Shown here: positions 10,001-25,000 of the stretch, piece after piece | Position numbering within the stretch: position 1 is the stretch's first letter | Layout of the letters: each line of letters begins with the position of its first letter | Origin: Haliclystus octoradiatus | Taxonomy: Eukaryota; Cnidaria; Staurozoa; Stauromedusae; Haliclystidae | Reading direction: 5' to 3' | Assembly (NCBI GenBank): GCA_916610825.1 | Contig: OU744453.1 | Coordinates: 18,316,241-18,380,240 of the forward strand | Length of the DNA: 64,000 bases | Translations under genes and position numbers: made by a program | The notes under the pieces: generated by a model | What the model was told of the DNA's origin: nothing | The model's database searches: none | The model's input: only the letters and a program-made list of their open reading frames with translations

Positions 10001-13000
10001 TGTTCACGAACCAGGTATTCATTTGCAATCCTCATAAACTTGCCTTGTTACTTCGATATATTTTTATTCAGCTTTAATTACATGCTTGAATATATAGTGA
10101 ACGTATTTCATCGTTATAAACTCATGATATATGTATTGTCTCCTGATTTTTTGCATTAATTTGTTTGGATGAGAACACTTGCAAAAATCTATCAATAAGA
10201 AAATTATTATTACTACTGTAATCGGCATCAGACATCGGTAAATTTTATTATCGTCTCACCCCTAATTTTAATTTCAGATTTTTTTCTATTTGTAGATATA
10301 CAATGTTAATAATTTTTTTCTTAACTTTTTAAACTGTTTTCATTGTAAAGCGCTACTAGATACGATATAGACATCCATTGTCAAGCATGTAATTCTCCTA
10401 TTCTAGTGACGTCACCGGTGAGGCAAAGAAACATTCATTGGGTGAAATTTTGCTAATTAAAATAGCTTATTCAATATGCATTGCTGGTGATCTAAAAGAG
10501 CAAATTATTAAAATTTTATATACTTTTGTGGTTGCTAACTTCATTTGCAGGAATGGTTTTATCTGATATTCTACAAAAATTCAATGTATTTGCTTTTAGT
10601 TAATTGCTAGACAATACGTTTGTTATTGCTTTTGCACAGTGTTTAAAATGTATTAGTTGTTTGCCATTTTTATAAATTTCTTGAAATCAATGGGGTGGAC
10701 TACTCAGATAAGGAGAAATAGCCAATCAAATTGCAAGAATTAATTATAGCAAAAACTTTGATATGTTCTAGTATATTTTACCTTGTAATTTTTCCTTGTA
10801 AAATGACTTGAGATCAATCCAATATCAACACAAAGGTTTCTTTTGAAAAAAACAAAAATGCAATCTTATCTACAGTAGAATAGGTTTGTAAAAGTTAGAA
10901 ATATGTAACTCTACCCTGAACATTTTGTGTCAACGTGTAACTTCCCCTGCGAAAACAGTTCAGGAGTTCATGAACAGTTCATGAACGTTAAATGGCCCCA
11001 AATTTTCATGAACTGTTCATGAACTGTTCATGAACTGTCTGTGAGGGTTCATGAACAGTTCATGAACAGTTCAGGAAAATTGGAGCCATTTAACGTTCAT
11101 GGACTGTTCATGAACTGTTCATGAACTCCTGAACTGTTTTTTGTAGGGGTTGTAACACTCGGTTTGCAATGAGGCACTCAAAATGATTCAGAAATACACT
11201 CTTCACTGCAGCAAGTGATTTTCTTATGCATTACACGTGTTTCATGATGCAACTCATATTGCACAAAAAGTGTTTAATATTTGTATAATATAGCCTTCTT
11301 ATCTGTTGCATTACACAGAACTACAGAATGATTACTGAATATGGAACAAAACAAATGATAAAATTATTTACTCAAAATCTTCTTGTGAATCTTCAAGGTA
11401 TCTTTCCTTGTCCTTTGCATGTTTGTTGCCTAGAGTACTTTCATCTTCAAAAATAAACTGAAATAAACAATGTTTATCATAAAAATAATTTAACGTGTTC
11501 ATGCGAAAAACAGTTCATGAACATTTGTGAATAGTTCAATTTGTGAAAAATTCCATGAAAAATAGGCCATTTATAATTCATGAACTGTTCATGAACAATC
11601 CACTCAACAAATCTCATGCAGGGGTGTAATAGCTCTGAGAAGCTGCTTTTTTAAAATACATAGTAACTATTTGCAGTTCTAGTCATAGCCATCAATCAAT
11701 ACAATATTTATTTGTTAAACTGTCAATCAAGTGATTATACAATTATATACTTCAAGTATCAGTACTATAAATTTTAATTCAAATGGAGCTGACATACCAA
11801 TGCTATATTTTACAATTTTTGTGATGATAAAATCACGAAATACAGTCACAGAAACAAATCAGATGTTTCACGTTTTGATGTTAACTTTGTAAAGTAGATA
11901 TGGTGTCAATTTGAACATTATTATTTGCTTGTCACATATCAACAATGCAAGATTAAATAGACAATAAAGGCTGCGTGAATGAGGCATCTAAGAACACTGA
12001 ACAATTCCCGAACCTTGTGACTCCCATAAATATTCGTAAAGCTTTCATGACAACCCATGTGAAAACAGTTCATGAAAAAGTTGATATTTTAACGTTCATG
12101 AACTAATTGGTCATGAACTGTTTATAAGGTATTCATGAACGAATACTTATAAATTTCATGAGCTGTTAACTTATTAACAGTTAAGGAGGTTTGTGAACAG
12201 TTCATGAACTCAACATTTATCTCGCAGGGGGCAGTTAGTGAGCATTTGATGGATGGCATTGGGTAGATAGCTCATGAAACTTATGAACTTTTCATGAACA
12301 GTCCAGAGACTGTATATCACAGGGGAATCTCCAATTTCTTAATTGTTTGATTTTACATCATCGTTACAACATCATTAGTTATAGCTATCAATTGTTAATA
12401 ATAATACCATATGCTCTTGTAGTCTTTCTGCAATCTTTATCCTACAATTACAAAAAGTAAATTGTAAAATTATCCGAATAACAATAAACATTTGACAATA
12501 ACAAACCTAACAGTTTAAATAACATACATTTTATCAACATTGGAATCATGAATAACATCAATCCCATCGTGACCATGAGTAGAATTTCTGTTGATAAAAA
12601 CAAATTTGTATCAAAATAGGCGAGGCGAGTAATAAATTTAATATAATAATAATGTTACATTTTACAGTCAATTAATGATGGCTCAGAGTCACTACTTGGT
12701 CACAAGTGTTTGTTTATTGAGGGACAATACCAATTACATACACATAAACATACGATTAACATGTGTGCACCCACGAGGAATTGAACGGTTTATATTTTTA
12801 TCGGACAATTCAGATTGTTTGATAAATATATACCTAACCACAGTGTTGTAAATACTCGTTACTAAAGTAACGCGTTACTCGTTACTCGTTACTTTTGGAG
12901 TAATTTTAGGAGTAATTAGTTACTTTTTTGAGAAAAGTAATAAGTAATCTAATTGATTACTTTTTGAAGTAACGAGTATTATTTGAGAGAAAGTAATTGA

Positions 13001-16000
13001 CGTTACTTTTCAAATTACTTTTATGATTAAAAAATATTTGCTTTGTTGTCTTGTGATAATTTTCAAAGGCGCTGCTGTCACTAAGTTCCGCTTTTTATTG
13101 TTCTGTCTGCGATGTAATCTCACATTATTTGCAGCTTTCACGAGAGCTATTCAAACCAGGTGAATTGTGTGATATATTACCAATAAACCCTATCCGATAA
13201 CCTATTCTTCTCTGTTCTGACATTATTCTGTCGATGAATAGATTCCATAGTTTTTCACTTTTTATTTGAGTGAGTTTCGAATATTGAAAAGATGATGTAA
13301 AATTTATGGCTATATGAATAGATTGATAAGACAAAAATAAACCATTTTGATAAATCAAATGAAACCATTTATTTGTCAACTTTATTAAAAAGTTTTCAAC
13401 GTCAATTTATGTTCTGCTGAAGTCACCAGTATTAAATTAATATTATAAAATCGATCGTTCCCCTTCGTAAAAAAGCAAGATGGCCGCCATGATTGTCAAA
13501 ACGAGACATGTCTTTATCGAAAGGGAGGCAATATCTTTTGTTTCACAAGTTAAAGTAATCATGAAGTAATTAGTAATTAATTACTTTTTTTGGTAAAGTA
13601 ATTAGTAATTGTAATCAATTACTTTTTAGGCTGAAGTAATTAGTAATGTAATTAGTTACTTTTGAGGAAAAGTAATTTGTAATGTAATTTATTACTTTTT
13701 AAAAGTAATTCTCACATCACTGCCTAACCAGCAATGAGGCACCTGTATTGTTGGACTAATTTAAATAACACACTTTTATCAAGTGTGATGACTTAGTATA
13801 ATCCTCTTATTTAATACTGATGTCTGTTTGTATATAATAATAGTAATAAGTCACCCACGTTGCTGGGCTAATTTAAATAATATAGATAAACAATGATAAA
13901 TATGTGATGACTATATATAAATAATCCTCTTGTTTAATACTAATGTCTGTTTGTATATAATACTAGCAATAAGTCACCCAAGCTGCTGGATTTAAATAAC
14001 AGAGCTGATATGTTCTTGGAATTCTGGAAAACTGGTTGAATTTGATATCAAAAACGAAAGAATTACAAATAATAAAGTTGAAACAGTATATTTTCTCTTG
14101 CTATGCAAAATAGAAAGCAAAAGAAAAAAAATAGAATACCGCAAGAACTAGGACGGGAAAACAGAAACTCTAATGATTTATGTAATAAAAGTAAGCAATG
14201 AAATAGATGTTGTTTGAGCTTTTGACATTGCTTATGTCATCTTCAGAAATGTATTTAAAAGAACAATTATTTAAAATACATGAGTTTAAAAGTGTTAAAG
14301 TTTAACAAAGTGCTTGAAACAGGATGCGCTATTAACAATAGATTATTTTACACAAAGACAAGAACAATAGCTTTTCAATATACTGCTGGAAAAAGCCAAG
14401 ATTTGATTGAGCCAGACTGAGGTTTGGCTTGATTTGCCTGATTGCAAGCATTTCATGAATTAGGCAGTCAAAAGTGTCTTTGCATTTTATTTTTTCAAAA
14501 CTTTAAAATTGTTTCAGAAACGGATTTTCCGTGTCGTTGATTTACATATGCGTAAACAGCAGACCCTTTTCTCTTGTGCTCTTCAAACGTCTTGTGCTTG
14601 ATTTAAACTCAAAGTTTTATTTGAAAACCAATTGAGAAAACAGCGGTAAACTGGACCACATATTTATATGTATAGATAATTCAAAGAACAGATCTATTAA
14701 TCAGTTGTCTGATGATGGCATTATGGCATGAAACTTGAATTTACAGAAGTCATAATATATATTTTTTTCAATCATTTGCATAGATATAGACATGGAAAGG
14801 TGAACTTCTGAACTTCATGATGAATTTTGAATAGTTTGTGAACTTACAAACATTACGGTTACGGTTTGTGAGTAGTCAATTATAGATTGATAATCACTCA
14901 CTTGTTATAGAGATTGGGATTAGAAATGCTGGCATCCTTGAGAAGAGTTCTTTCAATTGATTTGAAGTAGTTGAGTTTTTGAAAACACTAAATGAAATTA
15001 TATAAAATAAGATATGACTCAATCAGTAAGACAAAATAGGTATTGCATGCTATAGGTAATTAAGGTTCAATTCGTATGATATTGTATCGTATTTCGTTTA
15101 TAGGTATCATTTAGCAAAATTCTCTGCTGTCACATGAAAAAGCCTATTGGCTTATGGGCTCAAATAAATTATGATGATGGCTGGCGCTGGACTGTGGGAG
15201 TAGTGACCTCATACCCTCTCCTGGAAAAAATGAGTTGAGTTCATGAACTGTTCATGAACCTCTTGAACGCAGCTCATTAACAGTTCATGAACAGTTCATG
15301 AAAATCCATCAATTGTGTTTTCATGAACTGTTTTCATGAACTATAACCTCACAGGGACATGGCTCAAAAATGGCTCACCCCATCAGTCAAGCACAGAATG
15401 GCTGAATACGAGGCTTTAGCACACAGAGAATAGAATTTTATTACACATCCAAAGCTAATGTCTTGGTGCTTTCATTTTTACACTTCTATCATAATATTAT
15501 ACTAACCTCTGATTTTAATTCTTTTATTCTTAAAATTCTTAAAATCAAAAATGATTCTAATGATGGATTATAATTTGGAGATATTGACACCCCAAACGGA
15601 TGATTTTCTATTGAAACCGATGAGATATCCATAGGTCTACCGTCATTTATGTCAGATATACTATAGCTGTCTGTTGTTTGATCACCTCTGTCATCTGTAT
15701 CAGCGACTAACCTATACGAATATCATTCAAACATATCAAATATATCCAAAAACATATCAGGACATGTCAAAATGGTTCAAAAACGTTGAAATTGTAAACA
15801 AAATTGGTAATTTCATGAACAGTTTGTGAATGTTAAATGCCCCAATTTTCATGGACTTTTTTATGAACTTCAGGAGCAATGATTGTAAATGCTATTAAAT
15901 TATCTCAGCCACAACACTGCAAATCAATTTCAACAGATGTCATGGCAGATAGGCCTTGATTGTCAGTGCGCAGCGGTATGCCGCAGCAGCTCATAATGCA

Positions 16001-19000
16001 ATTCCATCTGAACCAATCATTTGCCATCATAAGATGGTACTCATTTGATGTTTCGAATAAATTTAAGACTGAGTTGACTTTGGGGATAAAAACCATAGTC
16101 GACCAGATATGATCATAACTGAAGTCATGTTGCTTTGACATCTGACCTAATCCTCCCTTAGTCTATCTACAGCATAAAATACAAGAATAACACAGAACAG
16201 ATTATTTTATTTTTCATAAATACAGTACTTACAATGACAAATGATTTTTGAACAGTTGGTCCAAAACTGAAGATAAGTCAACATTACTGTGATAGCCCTT
16301 TTTAACAGAATCTTGAAGCTGTTTTGAAAGCATCTTGACCAAATGAATGACAATCTAAAAAACATTTTAGTAGATTTAAAGAGTAACAGTAATGAAAAGC
16401 AAATATTAAACTATTACATAAACGAGTGTTGCGTCGCGAGAATCTCCGAGAAAGGTGCAAGAAAATAAAAATTAGCAATGGCAAATGATTTTGTGAAGCC
16501 TAAGGAGTATTTCATAGCAACACAATGTTTACAATACCCATATTGCACAAGAAAATCTTTGATGTTTGATTGTTTGAAAATATTTGATTTATAAAAAAGA
16601 TAATATTATATATTTAAAAAAAATATTCCCTGTGAATGTATTATCAATAATATTGTGGTAATATTGTCCTAAATACAAGATAATACGTGTTAATACGAGA
16701 AAAGCTTGAATCATCAAACCATGATTCAATGCAATGTTCTTGTTTTTTACCCGGGTCCTCGGTTGGCGTTTGTCATAGCTGAATCATGATCATGACATTC
16801 GTATTAATTTCAAATCACAAATCGAAGAGTGCTTATGTGGCAGTATATTGACAGCATTTTGATATCAGGGTTTCAATGAAACCCCTGCGAAAAAAATCCA
16901 TGAGTTCATGAACACTTCATTCACATTATGTTGTTGGTACATGAACTGTCCATGAACAGTTCATGAACAGTCACAAAGAGTTTATGAACACTTCATGAAC
17001 TGGTTCATGAATTGGTTCATGATTCATGAACGTGAAATAACCCAAAAGTTCATGAACAGCTCATGAAGTTTTGGGCAATTTCATGTTCATGAACTCATGA
17101 ACTTTTTTTTACAGGGGTTAGTTTCACCTATTCTATCCATAGTGGAATCCTTGAATTTGGAACGCCAGATATTTACGCCAAAATTACGCCACGCCAAGTC
17201 AGCTTTCAAGAATACGCCAAAAAGACCAAATTTAGTTGAAAACTATAGAAAATTATCAAATTTCCACGCCAAAGAAATTAAATTGGCGTAAATTCAACTC
17301 GTTTCTACGCCGGATATATCCGGCGTAACATACATGGATTCCACTATGGTATTCTACATCATAAAAGAATATATAGTACACATTGTTATAATAATAATAA
17401 TATAATACATAACGTAATATCTACATTAATGTAATAATAGTAATTGGATTGTTCCACAATAGTTCTTGGTATAGTGCTCAATGAAAATAATCAGAACATT
17501 TATAGAATGAGAGTCAAAAATGAAACATGCTAGAAAGATGCCAGTCAGTATAATTCTAGCATGTTTCATTTTTGACTCTCATTCTAGTACACATTGTTAT
17601 ACATGTTACATCAGAAAAGAAATATAAAAGGATATCTACCACAATATTGATTGATATTTATTAATGTATGGATAGGTCTAGAGGACTAGCTCAGATGGTA
17701 GAGCAGCCGAACTTCAGATCGGATCATATCTGATCGACTGTGATTCAAATCCCCTAAGGTCAACTCAGCTTTGACTTTATCTGAAACATCAAATGAGTAC
17801 CATCTCGGGATGGCGGATGGAATGGTCCAGAGGGAATTGCAATGTGATAAGCTGCGGCACATCGTTGCGCATTGACAATCGAGACCTGTCTGCCATGAAA
17901 TCTGTTGAAATTGATCTGCATTTTCGCGGCTGAGATCAACAAAGAGCGTTTAAAATCATTGCTCTCAGCGAAAAAAGCCACTCATCTAGAAATAGAGGGG
18001 TGGTGCGGGTGCCTTCGGTAGGGTGACACCATTACATTACTTTTTTATAAAACCAGACAAATGCAATCCCTTAAATACCTTACAATCAGCAATATTCGTC
18101 ATTTGCATTAAATGATTGATCAACTGAAATAAGAACAACAATAATTTGATTCAGTTAATATTTTAAGAGTGGTTTTCATTTTTTCCCACATTTCGGAAAG
18201 TGCAAATCGTGACTAGGCACTTGTGAAATGAACTCATGTGGCACGTCAAAACTAACAGTGTACTGTGTAGCTGTACAAGTTCACAGCCACATAACATGAG
18301 TGACTTTCAGTTGTTGTGAGGATAGATCAGATGACTGCATAGCTCAAAGGTTAGAGCACTGGTCCGGACATTCAGAGATCATGGATTCGACTGTCCACGC
18401 TCGTACATGCTATTCTGCTTCACAACAGTTTCCTAGATTTTAGCAGGTTATGGCTTTTTACAATAGCTTTGTACCGTATTATTATCAAGTTGTTCTTTCA
18501 ATTCTGTTAAGACTTTGGCATAATGAGCATTCGGTTTTTTACGTCTAAAAATAATAGAAGATTACTAAAATGTATTGGAATCTATGATGAGAGATCTGTT
18601 AAAAAGGGCTATACAGTAATAACAAATATTTATATCATGGAATATTAAAAGTGAATTTAAACAAACCGATGATTTGAAAAATTTGTAAAATCTCCATATT
18701 TTCTTGTCTTTATCTTATCTTGTCCAGGTAACTAATAAGAAAGGTTAACGTTGAGATTTTACATTCAAATGGTCACATCACTGTTTAGTAAAATAATGTA
18801 AATACAAAATAATTATATAAAAGTAAATAAATAACATGACTGTGAAACTTTCCAACATTGTTGGAAAAAAAATTAAAAATACTAATAAGAAAATTAATAA
18901 AATATTGTTTAATATTTAAAGCAAAAATTAGTAAAATTATTAAAACTGAATCAAATGATTATCAAATGAATATTATACTACAGACACTAAAACCATAAAA

Positions 19001-22000
19001 AAATAATAAAATTTCATTACATTTTCATGGCATTTTCAAGACATTTTCACATTTTAATATTGTGAATATGGATGTTTTCATGGTTTAACAAATTTGTGAT
19101 TTTCACTTTTTTACATTTTCATGGTGCTTTCATGGTGTGGTGTTTCATTTGGAATTGGTAGTGTTGGAGGATTAGCTCAGATGGCAGAGCAACCTTCAGA
19201 CGGGATCATATCTGATCGACTGTAGTTCAGATCCCCCGAAGGTCAACTCAGCCTTGACTTTATCTGAAACATAAAATGAGTGCCATCTTCTGATGGCGGG
19301 TGGACTGGTCCAGAGGGAATTGCATTGTGAGTAGCTGCGGCCCATCGTTGCGCATTGACAATTTAGATTAAGGAGGATTAGCTCAGATGGCAGAGTAACC
19401 GAATTACAGATCGGATCGTATCTGATTGACTGCGGTTCAAGTCAAATCATTGCTCTTAGCAAAAAAAGCCACTCATCTATTTCTAGAGGAGTGGTATGGG
19501 TGCCTTCGGTAAGGCGACACCGTCTACATTACTTACTTTACAACCTATCTGCCATGAAATTTGTTGAATTTGATCTCCAGTGTCGCGGCTGAGATCAACC
19601 TAGAGGAGTGGTATGGGTGCCTTCGGTAAGGCGACACTGTCTACATTACTATTAGTGTTAAATACTTAAACCCACCAGATAATGTGAAAATGATTTCTCA
19701 AATAAAAGTGTTACTATTCGAAGTTGTTCCAATTCACTGCAAATTCTACCACTTCCATAACTGCCCTAAAACATTAAGACACAGTTTATAATTATTCAAT
19801 TAAAATATTTTTAACTCTCGTGAGCTCGTGATTTTTTAGCGCTTCATTCTTTCTTGTCTCCCAACATTTTCTCGTTTAGTAAATATGAATACAAACTTGG
19901 CAAGTGTGTGGTAGCCCTTTAGTGAAATAATCATGCAGTATCTAGGTATGTCTTTGGCTATGAGACTATAATATAAAACAGTTAACTGAAAATATTTGGA
20001 TCGGAAAACATTAAATGTTGTAAGAAGCTGTTTTCTAACTCCATGAAAGTGATGGTATACTTTCACGCTTTTCTATCAGTACTGAATGCTTTTGATTAAC
20101 TTTGTTTATTATAGAGCTGGTAGGTAATAAAGGACATCAGCTATTCTGAGGAATTCTCTCCTTTCTGCATTAACTACAGTAGATAACTTAAAAACAACTG
20201 TGACATTGTTAATATTACTGTAAGTCATGTAAAAAAATCAAGATACAACGATACCCAAGTTTGTCAGACCATCCTGCAATGCAGGCGTAACTTTAAATTT
20301 TCAATTTTCGTTTGCGCATTACCACCTAGTATCTGGTACAAATTATTCTTTCCACTAAAGTGAAACCTGCATATAACAGCTAGCTACAAGAGGTAGATAA
20401 ATTGACCACTATAGACAGGTGGCCTTATATACAGGTTTGATTCAGTAGAAAATACTATTTTTAGACATTGCAAGGGTTACCACTTTAGACAGGTGGTCAC
20501 TGTACAGAGGTGACCGTTATAACAGGTTTCACTGTACCAGTAATTTGTAATTAATTTTTTTACTCACTACATCCATGTTATAATGATGACAAAGAGCGTT
20601 AAGTTGGGAATTGAATGACTTCATCTTATACACCAAATGAGGGACACAGTGATTGTCAAAATGGCATTTTACTTGTATAACATCTTGACAAAGTTTATCA
20701 ATGTTTGATACATTAGCTAATAATGACCCGTTGAAATGTGAAGGATGCTCTTTAAAAGACACATGCAGCCATTCTAAAACCTATAGATTAAACAAAATTG
20801 AGAAAAATATTAACAATTGCCTACATTAAACTCATAACTGTTTGTGAACTTCAAATAGCTTGTTTTCATGAAAAACAGAAAAACAGTTTGAGCAGGAGCT
20901 CATGAACTGTCCATGAAGGTTCAAAAACTGTTCATGAACAGTTCATGAATATTGGGGCCATTTAACATTCATGAATTGTTCATGAACTATTCATGAACTG
21001 CTCATGAACTCCTGAACTTTTGTACAGGAGTATGTAACAGCCAGCTACATGAGAGATAGATAAATTGACAGCCATATGCAGGTGACATTTCTATGCAGGG
21101 TTGATTCAATCCTATTTTAGACAATGAAAGAGTGACCACTGTAGACAGGTGGCTGCTATATAGAGGTGCCTATTATAGCAGATTTGACTGTACACACATG
21201 TAAATGCCGGTATAACATGCATTAAGGTAAGCACATACCACCCATGATACTTGACTTCTTCAATATAAATATGAATTGCAATGCAACACATCATAATGAG
21301 GAACTCATACACACTTGTTCTAGAGTACATTATTTATGGTAACCAACCTTTAAATACTCATGAAACTCTTTTTTGACTTTCAGAGATTCTATTTTGTCAG
21401 ATAGCATCGCCGTTAAATCATTCTGCGTCACACTACCACTATGAGAAGACGACCGATCTGCTGTTTCACAATTAATTGATAAATCTTGTGCTCGTAACAT
21501 TGCATTGGAGGTCTGAGCAGTTAAGGAGCTAAAACAAATGATATGATATACGGTGAAACCCTCTATATAACAGCCAGCTACGAGAGGTAGATAAATTAAC
21601 CGCTATAAACAGGTGGCCTTCATATACAGGTTTGATTCAATAGAAAATACTTTTTTAAACATCGCAAGAGTGACCACTATAGACAGGTGGCCGCTGTATA
21701 GAGGTGACCGTTATAACAGGTTTGACTGTAGTTCATATTGCTAGTGACACGGAACAGGAATATGAAGGTTCAATGTTCTATAAACACAAGTAGTCAAAAA
21801 CAGAGTTATAAAACCACGAGCAAACCCACATCGCATTGGCTGTTAATAGAATGCTATCCCTGTGAATCAGCTTGACTGTTTGACTGCTAAACAATGATAT
21901 CAATGTTAAATAGCCCAATTTCCATTTAAGTATTCATGGTTATGAACAACAGGTCGTTTAACGTTAATGAATTGTCATGTAGACTAAAACCTATCTTAAC

Positions 22001-25000
22001 AAAAGTGCAAACTTTGAAATTTTAAAACTGTCTACACTTTTGTTAAGATAGGTTTTAGTCTGCAAGCAGGCTAGCTACGTGAACTGTTGTGAACAGTTTA
22101 TAAACTGTTCATTAGATTTGTTCATGAACAGTTCATTATTGTTCGTAACGTTCATGAACAGTTCATGAACAAATCATGATCTCAATTGATTATTTTGCAG
22201 GGGATGGGATACAGCCAAACTAATAACTTCAATGTCACATTTATAGAATAGCCAACCAAACTTTGAAAATTGTCAACTTCATTCTCAATGCAGCACCAAC
22301 TAGTGAATGCAGTTCATGAACATTGAATTGGAAATTATCAAAAAAGACAAATCGTTTAATTTCCATGAGCACAAAACATATTCCATGCATTTTAAATTAT
22401 AAATATTTACTTGATAATATCCTTCAAATATTGAAATGATGATGGTATGGTATTCTTTCCAGAATGATCCACAAGAGTCCATCGTTTGCATAACATATCT
22501 TTCAGAATTGAAAGTTCGGCAATTTTCTTGCAATAAAACTAGAACATGAAATATAAAACAGCTAGTAATGATTCCAAAGTTTTAAAATTTGCTCGCGATA
22601 AAAATAGAATAGAAAATAGAAAACAACTAGCAATGAGTTCCCCACATTGTTGGGGTTGATTTGGGCTGATTTTGTTTCACAGTAATTAAATTTTTGACAA
22701 AGTATATTGTTAGCTATTCAAAATAGAACACCAAGCCAAAACTATTTAATGGTGTCAAACCTGGTGAAATTTGATATCACAAGGTTAATCATGTGAGTGA
22801 AAATGAGAAGCCAAAATTGCTTTGATGTTGCAACGCAAAGCTAAATTGCAGGAGAAAGATATTTTCTTTTACGTGAGAAACAGAAAGCAAAATCTAAAAA
22901 ACGAAAGCCGTCATAACCAGGGTCCGACAAAAGGTTCAGCCTTCTGGAATCCTAGGGGCATTTCAACTTTTTCTTCTGAATTTTCTTGTTGAGGTTTGAC
23001 CAGAAAATCATTAAAAACGTCAATTTTCTTCTGAATTTTGTCTAGCCTTCCGGGATCTAGGATCCCAGGATCCCCACATTTGTCGAACCCTGGTCATAAC
23101 AATATTCTAATGATATGTTTTTCAAAGCTGCCGAGCTACATTTGACAGAGAAATCGCTCCGGACATACATACATACATTCATACATACAGGGTTCAATAA
23201 AATGAGGGATTCCTGGAATAAGAGTCCCGAAGGCTGGCTCAAATTCAGAAGGAAGAGGAGGAAACAGCTGTATTCAATTTATTGCAATGAGAAGATGAAA
23301 AACTTCAAATGACAAAAGACAAATGATTAGGTGCAGTTTTTATCATATTTTTATGATTATAGACGGACAATAACCTCTGAATAAAACTGTGAAACCGTTT
23401 GCATGATGTAATCAACCAGAAAAATAGAATCAACCAGAATAATTACGTAAATTTGCAATTAAACTATTGCAAAACATAAACCCAAGTCTGTTTATTTTTT
23501 GTTGCTATCCTTAATCTTGAAATGTTTTTCGAAGAAATTTGAATTATGTCTGTTAATTTGCCATTTGTCAAATAAATATTAATTATGAAAAGCGTCAGAA
23601 AAGCGTATACCTTATATGCATATTGTGCTATTTTATTGTCATCATTTTCCGTATCAATTTTGATGTTACTCATTTCCTGTTCCATTTCATTCCATGCTGA
23701 TACTACAGGTTTAGGAACATTTATCTGCAAATGATAGTACACGGTACAATAAATATAGACAGGTGACCTTTATGGACAGGTGGTCTTTGTAGAAAGGTGA
23801 CTGCTATACACAGGTGACATATATTAACAATTTGGCTCACAGTTTTCTATGAGCTACCAGTATTGAAATTTGGCGCACGAGAGGCACCAAAGAAAAAATT
23901 GTTTTGTCCTGAAATGACTCAAATGCGCTAAATATTAATACAGTCGAACTTGCTTAATATCCCCCTCCCCCCTCTGGTACAGATGAAAAGCAGGACATTA
24001 AGAGAGGTAGGATATTAAGCGAGGTAGGATTATGAGAGTTTGTATGGACAATGGTAAATAGAAATGAGTTTTATGTGGGGATTGTAGCAATTAACACACA
24101 ATCAATAATTTCCACAATTTATTCTTCACTCAAGAACACCAAAAACTCACTAAACTACTTACAAATTACTCTCTATTTATACTATATTCTATTTACGTCA
24201 ATGCTAAAGTCCAAATAATAAAAATACAATAAAGTCATTCAGACAGGAACAATTTTACATGATACGGAATAAACACATTCAAGCTAAACTATTATTAAAC
24301 ATTAAACTGTTAACACGGGAACAATTTCAATCTATCGTCATTTATGTTCCGCATTTTATTATCATGCAAGCTACGTACACCCGTGTTAACATGTATGACG
24401 TCAACGTGCCTATTCTATTAACAATGTATTAACTAATATCACAAGCGAGGCAAATCAAACATAACGGCCCTCAACTAAAATTATAATAACAGATAAAGGC
24501 ACAGGGATATTAAAAGAGGGAATATTACCCAAGTTGGACTGTACCTCATAGAAAACTGTGCGCCAATTGCTTTGTATTATAACTTGCACAAACTTTTATA
24601 AACATAAACTGCACTTTGACTTGAAATTCATGTCTCAGCCATAAGCTAAATAATCTGAAAGTTCCTGATCAAATTAAACATTGTCAATGGTGATTGTAAT
24701 ATCGATTAAGTTTTTGAACCTAGCTTCGTTTGTTGGTGATATGAGGATTTGACGTCATAACTCTGAACCGATCAGATTGATCAACTCACTTAAATTTCTA
24801 TAATACAATGACATTTGGTTGCTATGGTCAGGTGTAAAAGAAAAGCATTTAAAGTTTATCAGACATCATATAAAAGCTGAAGCCATTGTAGAAGCCATGA
24901 TATAGCCTATTGTGCAATCTATTGACTTGCAACAGAAAAAGATGACAATCTTCAACAAGAAACATTTTGATGTTTTCCATGATGAATATTTTTAAACTGC

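Noticed and set aside
17679-17755. tRNA gene
   Set aside because: A and B boxes are present but the acceptor stem fails to pair and the unit recurs as part of a 370-bp SINE.
22300-22533. 77-codon minus ORF reading MQENCRTFNSERY
   Set aside because: Wrong frame of the true exon 22411-22538, whose in-phase reading is FYCKKIAELS.
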